Source: Planctomycetota bacterium
Lineage (GTDB): Bacteria > Planctomycetota > Planctomycetia > Pirellulales > Pirellulaceae
Direction: 5' to 3'
NCBI GenBank assembly: GCA_014238905.1
Contig: JABAAE010000002.1
Location: 186,001 to 250,000 of the forward strand
DNA length: 64,000 bases
This document shows, piece by piece, positions 8,561-18,284 of this stretch (position 1 is its first letter; each line of letters starts with the position of its first letter). The translations under genes and the position numbers were made by a program. The notes under the pieces were generated by a model, which was given only the letters and a program-made list of their open reading frames with translations, did not search any database and had not been told where the DNA came from.

Positions 8561-11269
8561 TCATGAGGGCTGCAACAAATTCCGCAGCACCGTCTGTAAA
8601 ATCCCACCATTTCGATAGTAATCCATTTCAACAGGAGTATCGATGCGAACCGAAACAGGAAAGGTCAAACTTGTTCCATCCTTTCGAGTCGCCACTACAT
8701 CCATCTCGCTTCTGGGTTCAAGCGAATCGTCAAGGAAAGGAAAATTAAATGTCTCTTCTCCTGTCAGACCCAATCCTTCCCAGGTATTTTCCTTGAATTC
8801 CAGAGGCAACACTCCCATTCCTACAAGATTGCTACGATGAATCCGCTCATAGCTTGCGGCGATCACAGCCTTAACACCCATCAACATTGTCCCTTTGGCG
8901 GCCCAGTCCCGCGAACTCCCTGTCCCGTACTCGGCTCCCGCGAGGATCACAAGTGGAGTTCCCGATTCCCGGTATTTCATCGCAGCGTCGTAAATGAACT
9001 CAATCTCCCCGGTGGGCAGGTAACGAGTAACCCCCCCCTCGGTTCCGGGAGCCAGCTGATTTCTAATTCGGATATTTGCAAACGTGCCCCGCAACATGAC
9101 TCGGTCATTACCGCGCCGAGAACCGTAACTATTGAAATCTTTTTGCTCAACCCCTTCCTCCATTAGAAATCGGCCGCCTGGCGTGTCTTTGGCAATCGCA
9201 CCGGCTGGTGAGATGTGGTCAGTCGTTACCGAATCTCCCAGCAACGCCAGACATCGGGCGTCTGCGATCGATTTGATCGGAGTGACCTCTGGCGTTAGCC
9301 CTTCCATAAAAGGTGGTTCCTGAATGTAAGTACTCGTGCCCTCCCACTCATACAAGTCACCCTCAGAGATGGCGATGGCATTCCAGGTTTCGTTGGAATC
9401 AAATGCATTTCCATATTGTTGCTCGTACATTTCCGCCGACACACTGGAGGAGATGACGGCGCGAACTTCTTCCTGGGTTGGCCAGATGTCTTTCAAAAAC
9501 ACCGGCTCACCATTTTCTTCCTCACCAACGGGCTCGTTGATCAAATCAATGTCCGTTGTCCCAGCTAACGCATAGGCCACGACCAATGGTGGGCTGGCAA
9601 GATAATTGGCTTTGGTAAGTGGGTTGACCCGACCTTCAAAATTGCGATTTCCACTTAAAACGGCCGAAGCCACAAGACTACCCTCGTTGATCGCCGTCGC
9701 CACCTGATCGGGCAGCGGCCCACTATTTCCAATACAAGAGGTGCAGCCATAACCAACTGTATTGAAACCCAGTTGATTCAAGGCATCCGTCAATCCTGCT
9801 TTGTTGAGGTAATCCGTGACCACCCGTGAACCCGGCGCAAGACTGGTTTTGACATAGGACGGGACCGAAAGGCCTTTTTCTACCGCCTTTTTCGCAACCA
9901 GTCCGGCGGCAATCATCACCGATGGGTTACTGGTGTTGGTGCAACTGGTAATCGCTGCAATGACCACCGCACCATGGCCGACACTGGAAGTTTTACCGTT
10001 TTCCTCAAGCGTTGCTGTGGATGTTAACGCATCTTCGTTCAACGCAAATCCAGAAGCGCCTAGCGGCGCCGTCAAAGATTTTTGAAACATCGATTTCATT
10101 TGCGAAAGCAAAATCCTGTCTTGAGGTCGTTTGGGCCCTGCCAGTGACGGTTCGACCGTCGATATGTCCAACGAAACCACCTTGGTAAACGTTGGAACAG
10201 CAGCATCGCGTGAACTAAACAGCATTTGTTCTTTGCAGTACCGTTCCACTAACTGTGCTTCTTTGTCCGTCCGACCAGTTTGTTTCAAGAAGGAAATCGT
10301 GACATCATCAACGGGAAAAAACCCCATCGTTGCGCCATATTCGGGCGCCATATTGGCGATCGTTGCTCGGTCAGCCAATGACATCTTTGCTACGCCGGAT
10401 CCAAAGAACTCAACGAACTTTCCTACAACACCTTCATTGCGGAGGATCTCGGTGACGGTTAAAACCAGGTCCGTGGCAGTCGAACCGGGCGGTAATTCAC
10501 CTGTTAGTTCGAATCCAACGACCTCAGGCATCAACATATAGATCGGTTGGCCCAACATTGCTGCTTCGGCTTCAATACCCCCGACGCCCCATCCCAATAC
10601 GCCAAGGCCATTAATCATCGTTGTATGGCTATCGGTTCCAACGAGCGTATCCGGCAGCGCCACCACTCCCAATTCGTCTTCCCTTAAGAAGACGCATTTG
10701 GCGAGAAACTCCAAGTTCACTTGGTGCACGATGCCAACATTCGGAGGAACAACCCGAAAATTATCGAATGCCTGCTGGCCCCAACGCAAAAACTCGTAAC
10801 GTTCTTTATTACGACGAAATTCCATATCAACATTGAATTTCAACGCTTCCTCGCTCCCAAATCGATCGACTTGGACACTGTGGTCAATGACGAGGTCAAC
10901 AGGGATCAATGGATTGATTTTTCTGGGATCGCCACCAAGCCGTTGCATAGCACTTCGCATTGCTGCCAGATCAACAACCGCGGGAACTCCCGTAAAATCC
11001 TGCAGGACAACCCTGGAAGGTTTATAGGGCAATTCCAATTTGGCCGGCGATTTTGCATCCCAGGCCGCGAGATTTTTGACATCGTTGGCGGTCACCACGT
11101 ATTCGTCACAATTACGAAGAACCGATTCCAGCAATACTCTCATCGAGTATGGCAACCGGGAAACGTTCCCTAATCCCTGGTCCTCCAATTTTGAAATTCG
11201 ATAAATACCTGCTTGTCCGTTACCAGTTTCAAAGGTTCCCCTCGCCCCAAATGGATCACACATCGCCAT
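8561..11269 (-). CDS. acnA: Aconitate hydratase A
   Basis: The product is a full-length 902-aa aconitase of the AcnA/IRP1 type, interconverting citrate and isocitrate in the TCA cycle. The three [4Fe-4S] ligands are visible: Cys443 in [10 protein letters not shown], and Cys509 and Cys512 in [12 protein letters not shown]. The C-terminal swivel domain contains [14 protein letters not shown] and [13 protein letters not shown]. The ATG start gives the family N-terminus. It may also serve the methylcitrate cycle, since prpD is in the same region. It is transcribed divergently from the glycerate kinase gene. Confidence 0.97.
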   Translation of the reverse strand: MAMCDPFGARGTFETGNGQAGIYRISKLEDQGLGNVSRLPYSMRVLLESVLRNCDEYVVTANDVKNLAAWDAKSPAKLELPYKPSRVVLQDFTGVPAVVDLAAMRSAMQRLGGDPRKINPLIPVDLVIDHSVQVDRFGSEEALKFNVDMEFRRNKERYEFLRWGQQAFDNFRVVPPNVGIVHQVNLEFLAKCVFLREDELGVVALPDTLVGTDSHTTMINGLGVLGWGVGGIEAEAAMLGQPIYMLMPEVVGFELTGELPPGSTATDLVLTVTEILRNEGVVGKFVEFFGSGVAKMSLADRATIANMAPEYGATMGFFPVDDVTISFLKQTGRTDKEAQLVERYCKEQMLFSSRDAAVPTFTKVVSLDISTVEPSLAGPKRPQDRILLSQMKSMFQKSLTAPLGASGFALNEDALTSTATLEENGKTSSVGHGAVVIAAITSCTNTSNPSVMIAAGLVAKKAVEKGLSVPSYVKTSLAPGSRVVTDYLNKAGLTDALNQLGFNTVGYGCTSCIGNSGPLPDQVATAINEGSLVASAVLSGNRNFEGRVNPLTKANYLASPPLVVAYALAGTTDIDLINEPVGEEENGEPVFLKDIWPTQEEVRAVISSSVSAEMYEQQYGNAFDSNETWNAIAISEGDLYEWEGTSTYIQEPPFMEGLTPEVTPIKSIADARCLALLGDSVTTDHISPAGAIAKDTPGGRFLMEEGVEQKDFNSYGSRRGNDRVMLRGTFANIRIRNQLAPGTEGGVTRYLPTGEIEFIYDAAMKYRESGTPLVILAGAEYGTGSSRDWAAKGTMLMGVKAVIAASYERIHRSNLVGMGVLPLEFKENTWEGLGLTGEETFNFPFLDDSLEPRSEMDVVATRKDGTSLTFPVSVRIDTPVEMDYYRNGGILQTVLRNLLQPS

Positions 11270-11457
11270 AAATTACTGCCTTTTCTCGGTGTAAGACTGT
11301 TTCGCACAATAAGGATTTTCCCGCGTGGGTTCGCAACTGTCAACGCGGGATGCATTCTGCGTGGGGATCAAAATTCGGATCACCCGGCCTGCCCGCGTGA
11401 TTCAATCACATGGTAAAGTGGAAATCGTCAGCGACCTCCGCCCCGGGACCTTTGCCC

Positions 11458-12861
11458 ATGCAAACGCCTACCCCCCCTCAGAACCCGGAAGACGTGGTGC
11501 GTTCGATTTGGAAAGCCGGTATTCAAGCCGTTGAAAGTGAGCGGCTGGTACAACAGCAGTTAAGACTGACCCCTGGGGAACTCTGTATTGCTGGAAAATC
11601 AGTTCAGCTGCAAGATTTCGATCGATTGATCATTGTCGGTGGAGGAAAAGCGGGTGCCGGGATGGTGGCGGGTATGCAACCGACTCTGGAATCGCTTGCG
11701 GACTTGGGCAAGGAGATCACCGGGTGGGTCAATGTCCCGGCTGATTGCGTGACCGATAACCGGTGGGTCACACTTCACCCAGGCAGGCCAGCTGGATTCA
11801 ACGCTCCAACTTCAACGGGAATGATGGGGGCAAAAAAAATACTTGATTGGGTCAACCATGCCAATGATCGTGATTTGGTCATCTGCCTGTTGTCCGGTGG
11901 TGGCTCTGCTTTGCTACCTTTACCAATCGATCAAGTCACCATCGAAAAAAAAGCTAATCTGACCCAATGGCTTGGCGCCCAAGGTGCCACCATCGATGAA
12001 CTGAATCAGATTCGACAGGCCCTCAGCCAGATCAAAGGTGGCGGTCTGGTAAGAAAGTTCTCGGGGCTCAGTTTTCATTCTCTGATCATCTCCGACGTCA
12101 TGAGTAATTCCCTGGAAACGATCGCATCCGGCCCCACAGTAGCCTGCAACACCGATGTGAATCAAGCGATCGATCTGTTACGAAAATTTGATTCCAATGG
12201 CAATAAAGTGGATTCGATCGTTTACGAGGCGATGCGGTCATTCTCCGAAACAGGAAAGCGGATGAGTGGAGATACCAGGCTGATCAATAATACGATTATC
12301 GGCGACGCCTCGACCGCCGTGCACGCGGCAGCGACCTTCGCCCAAAAATACTCCAACGAGGTTGTCACCCACGTCACATCGACATCCGGACCCGATATCG
12401 AAACGGTCGCTGATCAAATCTGGTTGACAATCAGCAACCAGATTCGTCGATCCACACGCCAAGGAAAAACAAGTCCCCGCTCTCCCGGTTTGTGGTGTTC
12501 GATAGCCGGATGTGAACCTTCAATTCAGCTCCATTCCAGCCACCCGGGAAAAGGAGGCAGAAATCAACACTTGGCTTTACTCATATTGGACAGGCTCAGA
12601 AAGAGTGATTTAGAAAGACAACAACAACGTCGATTCATGTTCCTGTCAGGGGGTACCGATGGAGAAGACGGCCCAACCGACGCCACCGGCGCTATTGCGT
12701 CCTGTCAACAACTGGACATAGCCCGCCAGAAACAACTCTCTATCAGCGAACACGTTCTTAAAAATGACGCTTACCACTTCTTTCAAAAGACTGGCGGATT
12801 ATTCAAAACCGGTCCCACACATACCAACGTAGGCGACCTTCAGGTTACCCTCATTTCTTGA
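11458..12861 (+). CDS. Glycerate 2-kinase (DUF4147/MOFRL family)
   Basis: The protein belongs to the bacterial glycerate 2-kinase family (TtuD/GckA type) with an N-terminal DUF4147 and a C-terminal MOFRL domain. Visible features are IVGGGKAGAGM, LLSGGGSALLPLP, RQALSQIKGGGLV, SDVMSN...IASGPTV, and in the C-terminal domain PGKGGRNQHLALL and LSGGTDGEDGPTDATGA. It phosphorylates D-glycerate to 2-phosphoglycerate, feeding lower glycolysis. The frame is open from an ATG at 11410. I prefer 11458 because GGGAC lies just upstream and the extra 16 residues are low-complexity. With PPDK and PckA nearby it fits C3 interconversion. Confidence 0.92.
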   Translation: MQTPTPPQNPEDVVRSIWKAGIQAVESERLVQQQLRLTPGELCIAGKSVQLQDFDRLIIVGGGKAGAGMVAGMQPTLESLADLGKEITGWVNVPADCVTDNRWVTLHPGRPAGFNAPTSTGMMGAKKILDWVNHANDRDLVICLLSGGGSALLPLPIDQVTIEKKANLTQWLGAQGATIDELNQIRQALSQIKGGGLVRKFSGLSFHSLIISDVMSNSLETIASGPTVACNTDVNQAIDLLRKFDSNGNKVDSIVYEAMRSFSETGKRMSGDTRLINNTIIGDASTAVHAAATFAQKYSNEVVTHVTSTSGPDIETVADQIWLTISNQIRRSTRQGKTSPRSPGLWCSIAGCEPSIQLHSSHPGKGGRNQHLALLILDRLRKSDLERQQQRRFMFLSGGTDGEDGPTDATGAIASCQQLDIARQKQLSISEHVLKNDAYHFFQKTGGLFKTGPTHTNVGDLQVTLIS

Positions 12862-12969
12862 ACATTGGGATGAAATCAAGTCGTCCAACGGCCTCTGGGC
12901 GATGCGGCGTTTTTTAGGCATTAAGAAAAAAGGCGATTCCAACGGTGGCATCCAGAAAATGAAAACGAA

Positions 12970-12995
12970 AAAACCCGGCGATTTAGCCGGGTTTT
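12970..12995. terminator. Rho-independent terminator, bidirectional
   Basis: A perfect 10-bp stem (AAAACCCGGC / GCCGGGTTTT) closes a 6-nt loop, with an A-tract on one side and a T-tract on the other, so it can act in both directions. It sits 26 bp beyond the stop of the minus-strand RRM gene and about 110 bp after the glycerate kinase gene. Confidence 0.92.
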
Positions 12996-13021
12996 GAATT
13001 CGCTTGCGGTTACAAGTAGGT

Positions 13022-13315
13022 TTACCAACGGCGTCCGCCGCCACCACCACCGCCACCACCACCGCGGCGATCCTCACGTGGACGGGCTTCGTTGACCGTC
13101 ACAGGCCGACCCGCTATTTTCTGCAGATTGATCCCCTCAATGGCTGCCTGACCTTCTTCTTGATTCTTCATCTCCACAAAACCAAAGCCTCGAGATCGAC
13201 CGGTCTCCCGATCCGTAACAAGATTTACCGAATTGACTTCTCCGTATTCGGTAAATGCTTCTTCGACTTCTTTTTCAGTCGCGTTAAAGCTAAGGTTTCC
13301 TACGTATATGTTCAT
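13022..13315 (-). CDS. Glycine-rich RRM RNA-binding protein
   Basis: A 97-aa protein with one RNA-recognition motif: RNP2 IYVGNL at residues 3-8 and RNP1 RGFGFVEM in the middle. The tail is RGG-like, with a run of ten glycines followed by RRW. Such single-RRM proteins occur in cyanobacteria and planctomycetes and are often cold-induced. It probably binds mRNA in the cytoplasm. The start is set by AGGAG 10 nt before the ATG. The glycine run is encoded by monotonous GGT/GGC codons and is prone to slippage. A strong terminator follows the gene. Confidence 0.93.
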   Translation of the reverse strand: MNIYVGNLSFNATEKEVEEAFTEYGEVNSVNLVTDRETGRSRGFGFVEMKNQEEGQAAIEGINLQKIAGRPVTVNEARPREDRRGGGGGGGGGGRRW

Positions 13316-14138
13316 TACATGAACTCCTGAAAAGGGTTGACTCCGGACCTACCGGAAAGTAATCGAATTAATCAACCGCGCAAAAATTTGGACTGAAAAA
13401 AGCCATCTCACGAGAATCGTGAAAAAGATCCTACCAGCGAGGCTGGCACAATCGATCAGATAAAAGGTCAAGAACTCAACAGGAACTCCTTCAAGTCCGG
13501 CCGAAAACCAAAATCCAAGTGACCGTTAAAACAATTTCAAAAATGTGCTTTGAATAATCCTCTCTAAATAAACTTCCAACCCAACGAAGATGCATACCGA
13601 AAGACTCTACTCTCGGAACCATTCGATGGGCGAAGAATTTGCAGTATAAGCAGTTTGGTTTAAAAGGCAATCAACGTCGGAGTTCGGCCCCCCATCCCAC
13701 TGCATGACTAACTTCTTCAAATCTACCCGGATGGCGTGGTCAAAAAACAGGAGTCCTCAGATGACCGTTTGACATAAATTCGAGTCACGATATTCCCCCC
13801 TACCCTTCACCTAAAACACTCAAGTTCTCAGACGGATCGCCTCAAATTACATGTATCCAATCTGAAACTCCCTTATCACCCCGGAAGGGAAATAATTCTG
13901 CCGCAACCAGCAACGACTACTTGTAGGGGTTGGAAGTGAAATTTGCTACCAAAAAACGGATCATCAGGACCGCCAAGGGCAACTAATCCCCCGTAAACAG
14001 CCCGCCTTCATTGACGCATTGGGCGACGACTGTTAAATTCTCTGATTACTTTTTCCTCATTGAAAACCCAATTTTCAAAATCAAAATCCACTCATCCATA
14101 TTAAATTCTGCAATAAGCGAATCAACTAAGGAGCAACG
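13316..14138. other. Intergenic region upstream of ppdK
   Basis: Some 820 bp separate the RRM gene from ppdK, which diverge. I see no protein gene, tRNA or recognised riboswitch. The right end carries the ppdK ribosome site (AAGGAG at 14129-14134). The region must contain both promoters and may have long 5' leaders, but I cannot place them. Confidence 0.5.
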
Positions 14139-16775
14139 ATGTCTAACGCCAAAATGACTTATTACTTCGGGAAGACAAAAACAGATGGCACTGGCCTTGG
14201 AAAGGATCTTCTAGGAGGTAAGGGACTCAACTTGGCTGAAATGACCAGCATAGGACTCCCAGTACCTCCTGGTTTTACGATTACCACCGAATGTTGCGCT
14301 AAGTACAACGAGAACAGCACAATGCCGGCAGGATTGATGGATGAGGTGAATACCACCGTTACAATTCTCGAGGACGAACTCGGAAAGAAATTTGGCGATG
14401 ACACCAATCCGCTGTTGGTTTCTGTCAGGTCCGGGGCGGCAGTCTCCATGCCGGGCATGATGAATACCATCTTGAATCTGGGACTGAATGACGTTTCGGT
14501 AAAAGGTCTCGCCGCCGCTACTAACAATGAGAGGTTTGCTTATGACGCCTACCGTCGATTGATCAACATGTACGGTGACGTGGTCATGGAAGTTCACCAT
14601 GAACATTTCGAAGAAGCATTCTCGAAGATCAAGACCCAATACGACGTCACCGAAGATACCGATGTTCCCGCCGCAGGACTGGTTGATCTTTGTGAAGCCT
14701 ACAAGGCCGTCTACAAGGAACATACCGGACAGGATTTTCCCCAGGATCCTGCAGCACAACTTGAATTGGCGATCGAAGCGGTATTCAAGTCATGGTCCTC
14801 TAATAAGGCAAAATCCTACCGTCAAATCGAAGGAATAACCGGATTGCTGGGAACCGCCGTCAATGTCCAATCCATGGTGTACGGAAATATGGGCCAAGAC
14901 AGTGGCACAGGTGTCGCTTTTACCCGGGACCCCTCGACCGGAGAAAATATCTTTTTCGGGGAATTCCTCGTCAATGCTCAGGGCGAAGATGTAGTTGCGG
15001 GGATCCGAACGCCGGAACCGGTTGCAGACATGCCCAAGTGGAACAGCGAAGTCTACAACCAGTTAATTGAAATCAAGGATACTTTGGAATCCAATTTCAA
15101 AGACGTTCAGGACATCGAATTCACCATTGAGAAAGGGACTTTGTACATGCTGCAAACCCGCAATGGAAAACGAAATGGTGTTGCAGCGGTCAAAATTGCC
15201 TGTGATATGGTTGAGGAGGGTTTGATCGACGAGGAAACCGCTATTAAACGAATCCCGGCAAATGATCTGACCCATTGCCTGCTTCCCACTTTTACACCCG
15301 CGGCCAAACAAGCTGCCAACGTTCTTTGCTGCGGACTGGCCGCTTCACCTGGTGCTGCTTTTGGAAAACTGGCATTTACTGCCGATGAAGCCGTCGCACG
15401 AGCCAACGCCGGCGAAAAGGTACTTTTGGTGCGTAAGGAAACAAGTCCAGAAGACGTCGAGGGAATGGCCAAAGCAGCTGGGATTTTAACGAGCACCGGC
15501 GGCAAGACAAGTCACGCCGCCGTGGTGGCAAGAGGATGGGGGAAATGCTGTGTGGCAGGCGCCGGAGCAGTCACGATCGATGAAGCCGGACGCAAGATTT
15601 CGGTCAATGGCCGAGAATTTACCCACGAAGATGTTTTGTCAATCGATGGCTCCACCGGAGAGGTCATGGAAGGCGAAATCGCTTCCAAATCCCCCGAATT
15701 GACAGGGGACTTTGGAACCGTGATGGGCTGGGCAGACAAGCACCGAACGTTGGGTGTTCGAACAAATGCAGATTCACCCGCTGACGCGCAGCGAGCCAGA
15801 GATTTTGGGGCCGAGGGAATCGGACTTTGCCGAACAGAACACATGTTTTTTGAGGGAGATCGCATCACCGCCATGCGGGAAATGATCGTTGCCGAAGACG
15901 AGAAGACTCGTCGTGAAGCTTTGGCTAAATTGCTTCCGATCCAACGAGAAGATTTTGAAGGTATCTTTACGGCAATGCAGGGCTGCCCGGTCACCGTTAG
16001 ATTACTCGATCCTCCTCTCCATGAATTCCTTCCCCATGAGGAAGAATCGCAGGCCGAGGTTGCCCGAGTATTGGGCGTACCAGTGGAAAAAATAAAGGCA
16101 CGAGTCTCCCAGCTGCATGAAGCCAACCCGATGCTCGGCCATCGTGGTTGCCGTTTGAGTATCACCTACCCGGAAATTCTTGAGATGCAGGTGACGGCGA
16201 TCGTCGAAGCAGCCATCCTGTGCAAGGAAAAGAAAGTTGATGCCCTACCGGAAATTATGATTCCATTGGTTGGTACCGTGAAGGAACTTTCGATGCTTCG
16301 TCAATTCGCTGAAGAAACCATCGAAAAAGTCAAAGCTTCCAAGGGTGTTGACCACCTTGACCTGTTGATTGGTACCATGATTGAAATTCCACGCGCCTGT
16401 CTAACGGCTAACGAAGTCGCCGAATACGCCGACTTCTTCAGCTTCGGCACGAATGACTTGACCCAAATGACGTTCGGTTACAGCCGGGATGACATCGGTA
16501 CGTTCCTGCCTGACTACCTCAAAACAGAAATCCTGCACGTTGATCCCTTTGAGTCGCTTGATCAAACCGGTGTCGGGCAATTAGTTGAGATGGGCGTCGA
16601 AAAGGGACGAGCGACACGTGACGGATTAAAAATTGGTATTTGTGGGGAGCATGGTGGCGATCCATCATCGATCGATTTTTGCCATCGGGTTGGACTGGAC
16701 TACGTTAGCTGCTCGCCGTATCGGGTCCCCATTGCACGTTTAGCCGCCGCTCAGGCAGCTCTCATCAACCAGTAA
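14139..16775 (+). CDS. ppdK: Pyruvate, phosphate dikinase
   Basis: The 878-aa enzyme interconverts pyruvate + ATP + Pi with PEP + AMP + PPi. The order is standard. An N-terminal ATP-grasp domain contains GGKGLNLAEM and SVRSGAAVSMPGMM. The phosphohistidine domain has GGKTSHAAVVARGWG (His459). The C-terminal PEP/pyruvate barrel has GLCRTEHMFF, FGTNDLTQM and GICGEHGGDP with the catalytic Cys835. It is full length. The start is supported by AAGGAG. With ATP-type PckA about 10 kb away, this strain can form PEP from both pyruvate and oxaloacetate. Confidence 0.97.
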   Translation: MSNAKMTYYFGKTKTDGTGLGKDLLGGKGLNLAEMTSIGLPVPPGFTITTECCAKYNENSTMPAGLMDEVNTTVTILEDELGKKFGDDTNPLLVSVRSGAAVSMPGMMNTILNLGLNDVSVKGLAAATNNERFAYDAYRRLINMYGDVVMEVHHEHFEEAFSKIKTQYDVTEDTDVPAAGLVDLCEAYKAVYKEHTGQDFPQDPAAQLELAIEAVFKSWSSNKAKSYRQIEGITGLLGTAVNVQSMVYGNMGQDSGTGVAFTRDPSTGENIFFGEFLVNAQGEDVVAGIRTPEPVADMPKWNSEVYNQLIEIKDTLESNFKDVQDIEFTIEKGTLYMLQTRNGKRNGVAAVKIACDMVEEGLIDEETAIKRIPANDLTHCLLPTFTPAAKQAANVLCCGLAASPGAAFGKLAFTADEAVARANAGEKVLLVRKETSPEDVEGMAKAAGILTSTGGKTSHAAVVARGWGKCCVAGAGAVTIDEAGRKISVNGREFTHEDVLSIDGSTGEVMEGEIASKSPELTGDFGTVMGWADKHRTLGVRTNADSPADAQRARDFGAEGIGLCRTEHMFFEGDRITAMREMIVAEDEKTRREALAKLLPIQREDFEGIFTAMQGCPVTVRLLDPPLHEFLPHEEESQAEVARVLGVPVEKIKARVSQLHEANPMLGHRGCRLSITYPEILEMQVTAIVEAAILCKEKKVDALPEIMIPLVGTVKELSMLRQFAEETIEKVKASKGVDHLDLLIGTMIEIPRACLTANEVAEYADFFSFGTNDLTQMTFGYSRDDIGTFLPDYLKTEILHVDPFESLDQTGVGQLVEMGVEKGRATRDGLKIGICGEHGGDPSSIDFCHRVGLDYVSCSPYRVPIARLAAAQAALINQ

Positions 16776-17265
16776 AGTGGAAAGAACATGGGGTTGGGGC
16801 TCACCTTTTGAGAGAGCGTTTCCATAGGGTCCATTGAGCAAGTGGATTGGGTAATCAATCGTCACGGCAGGTCGTTTTACAATTAAACGGCCAATGTTGG
16901 TGACGATTTTCTCTTGCGCTAGAGCGGTTGGCTGAGGCTCTGAGGGATAGAGAGGGTCAGTCGAATAGAGTTGGTCGGTGGAGGTTGATCGGTTGGTAAA
17001 TAGAGTGACAACAAGGTCTCCCTGCCTCTAAAACCCGTTCTCGACACGGGCTTCGACTGCGGTATACTTGCAAACGCTTGCTGCAATCCGTTTCAGGCCG
17101 ATGCTAAGGGTTTGCAAAATGGTCACTTGAGTTTTTTTCTCGGAAATCGGTAGGGACTCAATACCCCCCCCGCTGGTAACCTACTGGTTACGATTGTTTG
17201 CCAACGATCACCAGTGCTCCATTGCTGTTGTTGTCGACGATCCATAATACCTGCTGAGACAACCC
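16776..17265. other. Intergenic region between ppdK and the C39-like gene
   Basis: About 490 bp with no supported gene. It includes a purine-rich direct-repeat-like stretch (around 16930-17000), a C-tract at about 17164, and a short perfect inverted repeat GTAACC-TACT-GGTTAC at 17176-17191. I see no clear terminator for ppdK. Confidence 0.45.
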
Positions 17266-18162
17266 ATGCTTGATATCTATTTGGGAATTGCAATCATGAT
17301 TGTCGTTTCCAGCCTATTTAATTCTTTCACCCTGATCATAGTCTCCAGATTCCGAAGACGGATCGCCGATTTTTTTGCCATTTTGGCGATGTTCGGCATG
17401 ATCATCTACATTGCATTCCTTTGGGACAAGGCTGAAATCACCTGGTTTGTTCCCTATTCCAATGCCATCATTGTTGGAAATTGGTTTCCCATTGTTACCG
17501 CCGTTCTAAGCGCACTTGTTTATCATCGAATTCGACAAAAAGGAATTCGAAAATACGCTCCCGTTATCGTTTTGAACCTTGTTGGAATTTACGCCATGCT
17601 CCATCCGATCATCGGTGACACACCGATTTGCGAAAACAAGGTGGATGAATTTGGTGACGCTCTCCAATCCTCTCAGTACACCTGTTCGCCGACCAGCGGT
17701 GTCAACCTGCTGAAGTGTTATTCGATACCCTCTACCGAATCTGAAATGGCTACCCTATGCCTGACAAAAAAGTCACGTCAGTGGTTGGGGTTCGCTGTTT
17801 CTGAGGGAGGAACCTCATGGATGGGGCTTTATCGCGGCCTATTATTAAAATTACGTGGCACAAGATGGAAGGCGGTTTTCCTTTCCGAGTCATTCGACGA
17901 ATTTGCAGCCACCCCACGCTCGCCTCTTATTATCAGCCTAAAGCTGCCCAGGGAACTTGCCAAAACCGATCCTGATCGATATCACATTCTCCGTGAAGAA
18001 GGCTGGCAGCCCGGCTTGGAGCACAATGTTCTCTTTCGGGGTTTTTCAGAAAACCGAAACTCTGCATTCATTACCGACCCAAAGATCGGTCAGGATGAAA
18101 TCCAAATGAATGATTTCCGGTCGCTTTGGGTCGGCCGCGGCATGTCAATCGAAGACAAATAG
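17266..18162 (+). CDS. Membrane-anchored C39-like cysteine peptidase (predicted)
   Basis: The first 115 residues contain about four hydrophobic segments with short basic loops. The soluble C-terminal part shows the layout of a papain-fold C39-like peptidase: Gln137 and Cys140 in SSQYTCSPTSG, His253 in LEHNVLFRGF, Asp271 in FITDPKIG, then DFRSLWVGRGM, which matches the family's final F..lW.G segment. C39 peptidases normally cleave double-glycine leaders inside ABC exporters. This one has no ABC domains and no exporter gene nearby. Assignment rests on motif order, not a profile search. The protein could act on the periplasmic or cytoplasmic face. Confidence 0.6.
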   Translation: MLDIYLGIAIMIVVSSLFNSFTLIIVSRFRRRIADFFAILAMFGMIIYIAFLWDKAEITWFVPYSNAIIVGNWFPIVTAVLSALVYHRIRQKGIRKYAPVIVLNLVGIYAMLHPIIGDTPICENKVDEFGDALQSSQYTCSPTSGVNLLKCYSIPSTESEMATLCLTKKSRQWLGFAVSEGGTSWMGLYRGLLLKLRGTRWKAVFLSESFDEFAATPRSPLIISLKLPRELAKTDPDRYHILREEGWQPGLEHNVLFRGFSENRNSAFITDPKIGQDEIQMNDFRSLWVGRGMSIEDK

Positions 18163-18284
18163 ACGGCTCAATCGAGATTGTCAATTTTGAATCGTTTAAC
18201 GAATTCAAACAATCCAGACGCAATCGCAGAAAATCAGGTCCAATCCTTGGCCGGTGGGCAGCCGAATGAACCGACCAAAATCAA

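Noticed and set aside
8561..11269. Several plus-strand open frames of 60-150 codons opposite aconitase
   Set aside because: They are shadows of the aconitase gene, which explains the region fully.
13022..13081. GGT/GGC repeat as a CRISPR or regulatory array
   Set aside because: The repeat encodes the polyglycine tail of the RRM protein in frame.
17176..17191. GTAACC-TACT-GGTTAC as a terminator for ppdK
   Set aside because: The stem is only 6 bp with a tight loop and no T-tract, and it lies 400 bp after the ppdK stop.
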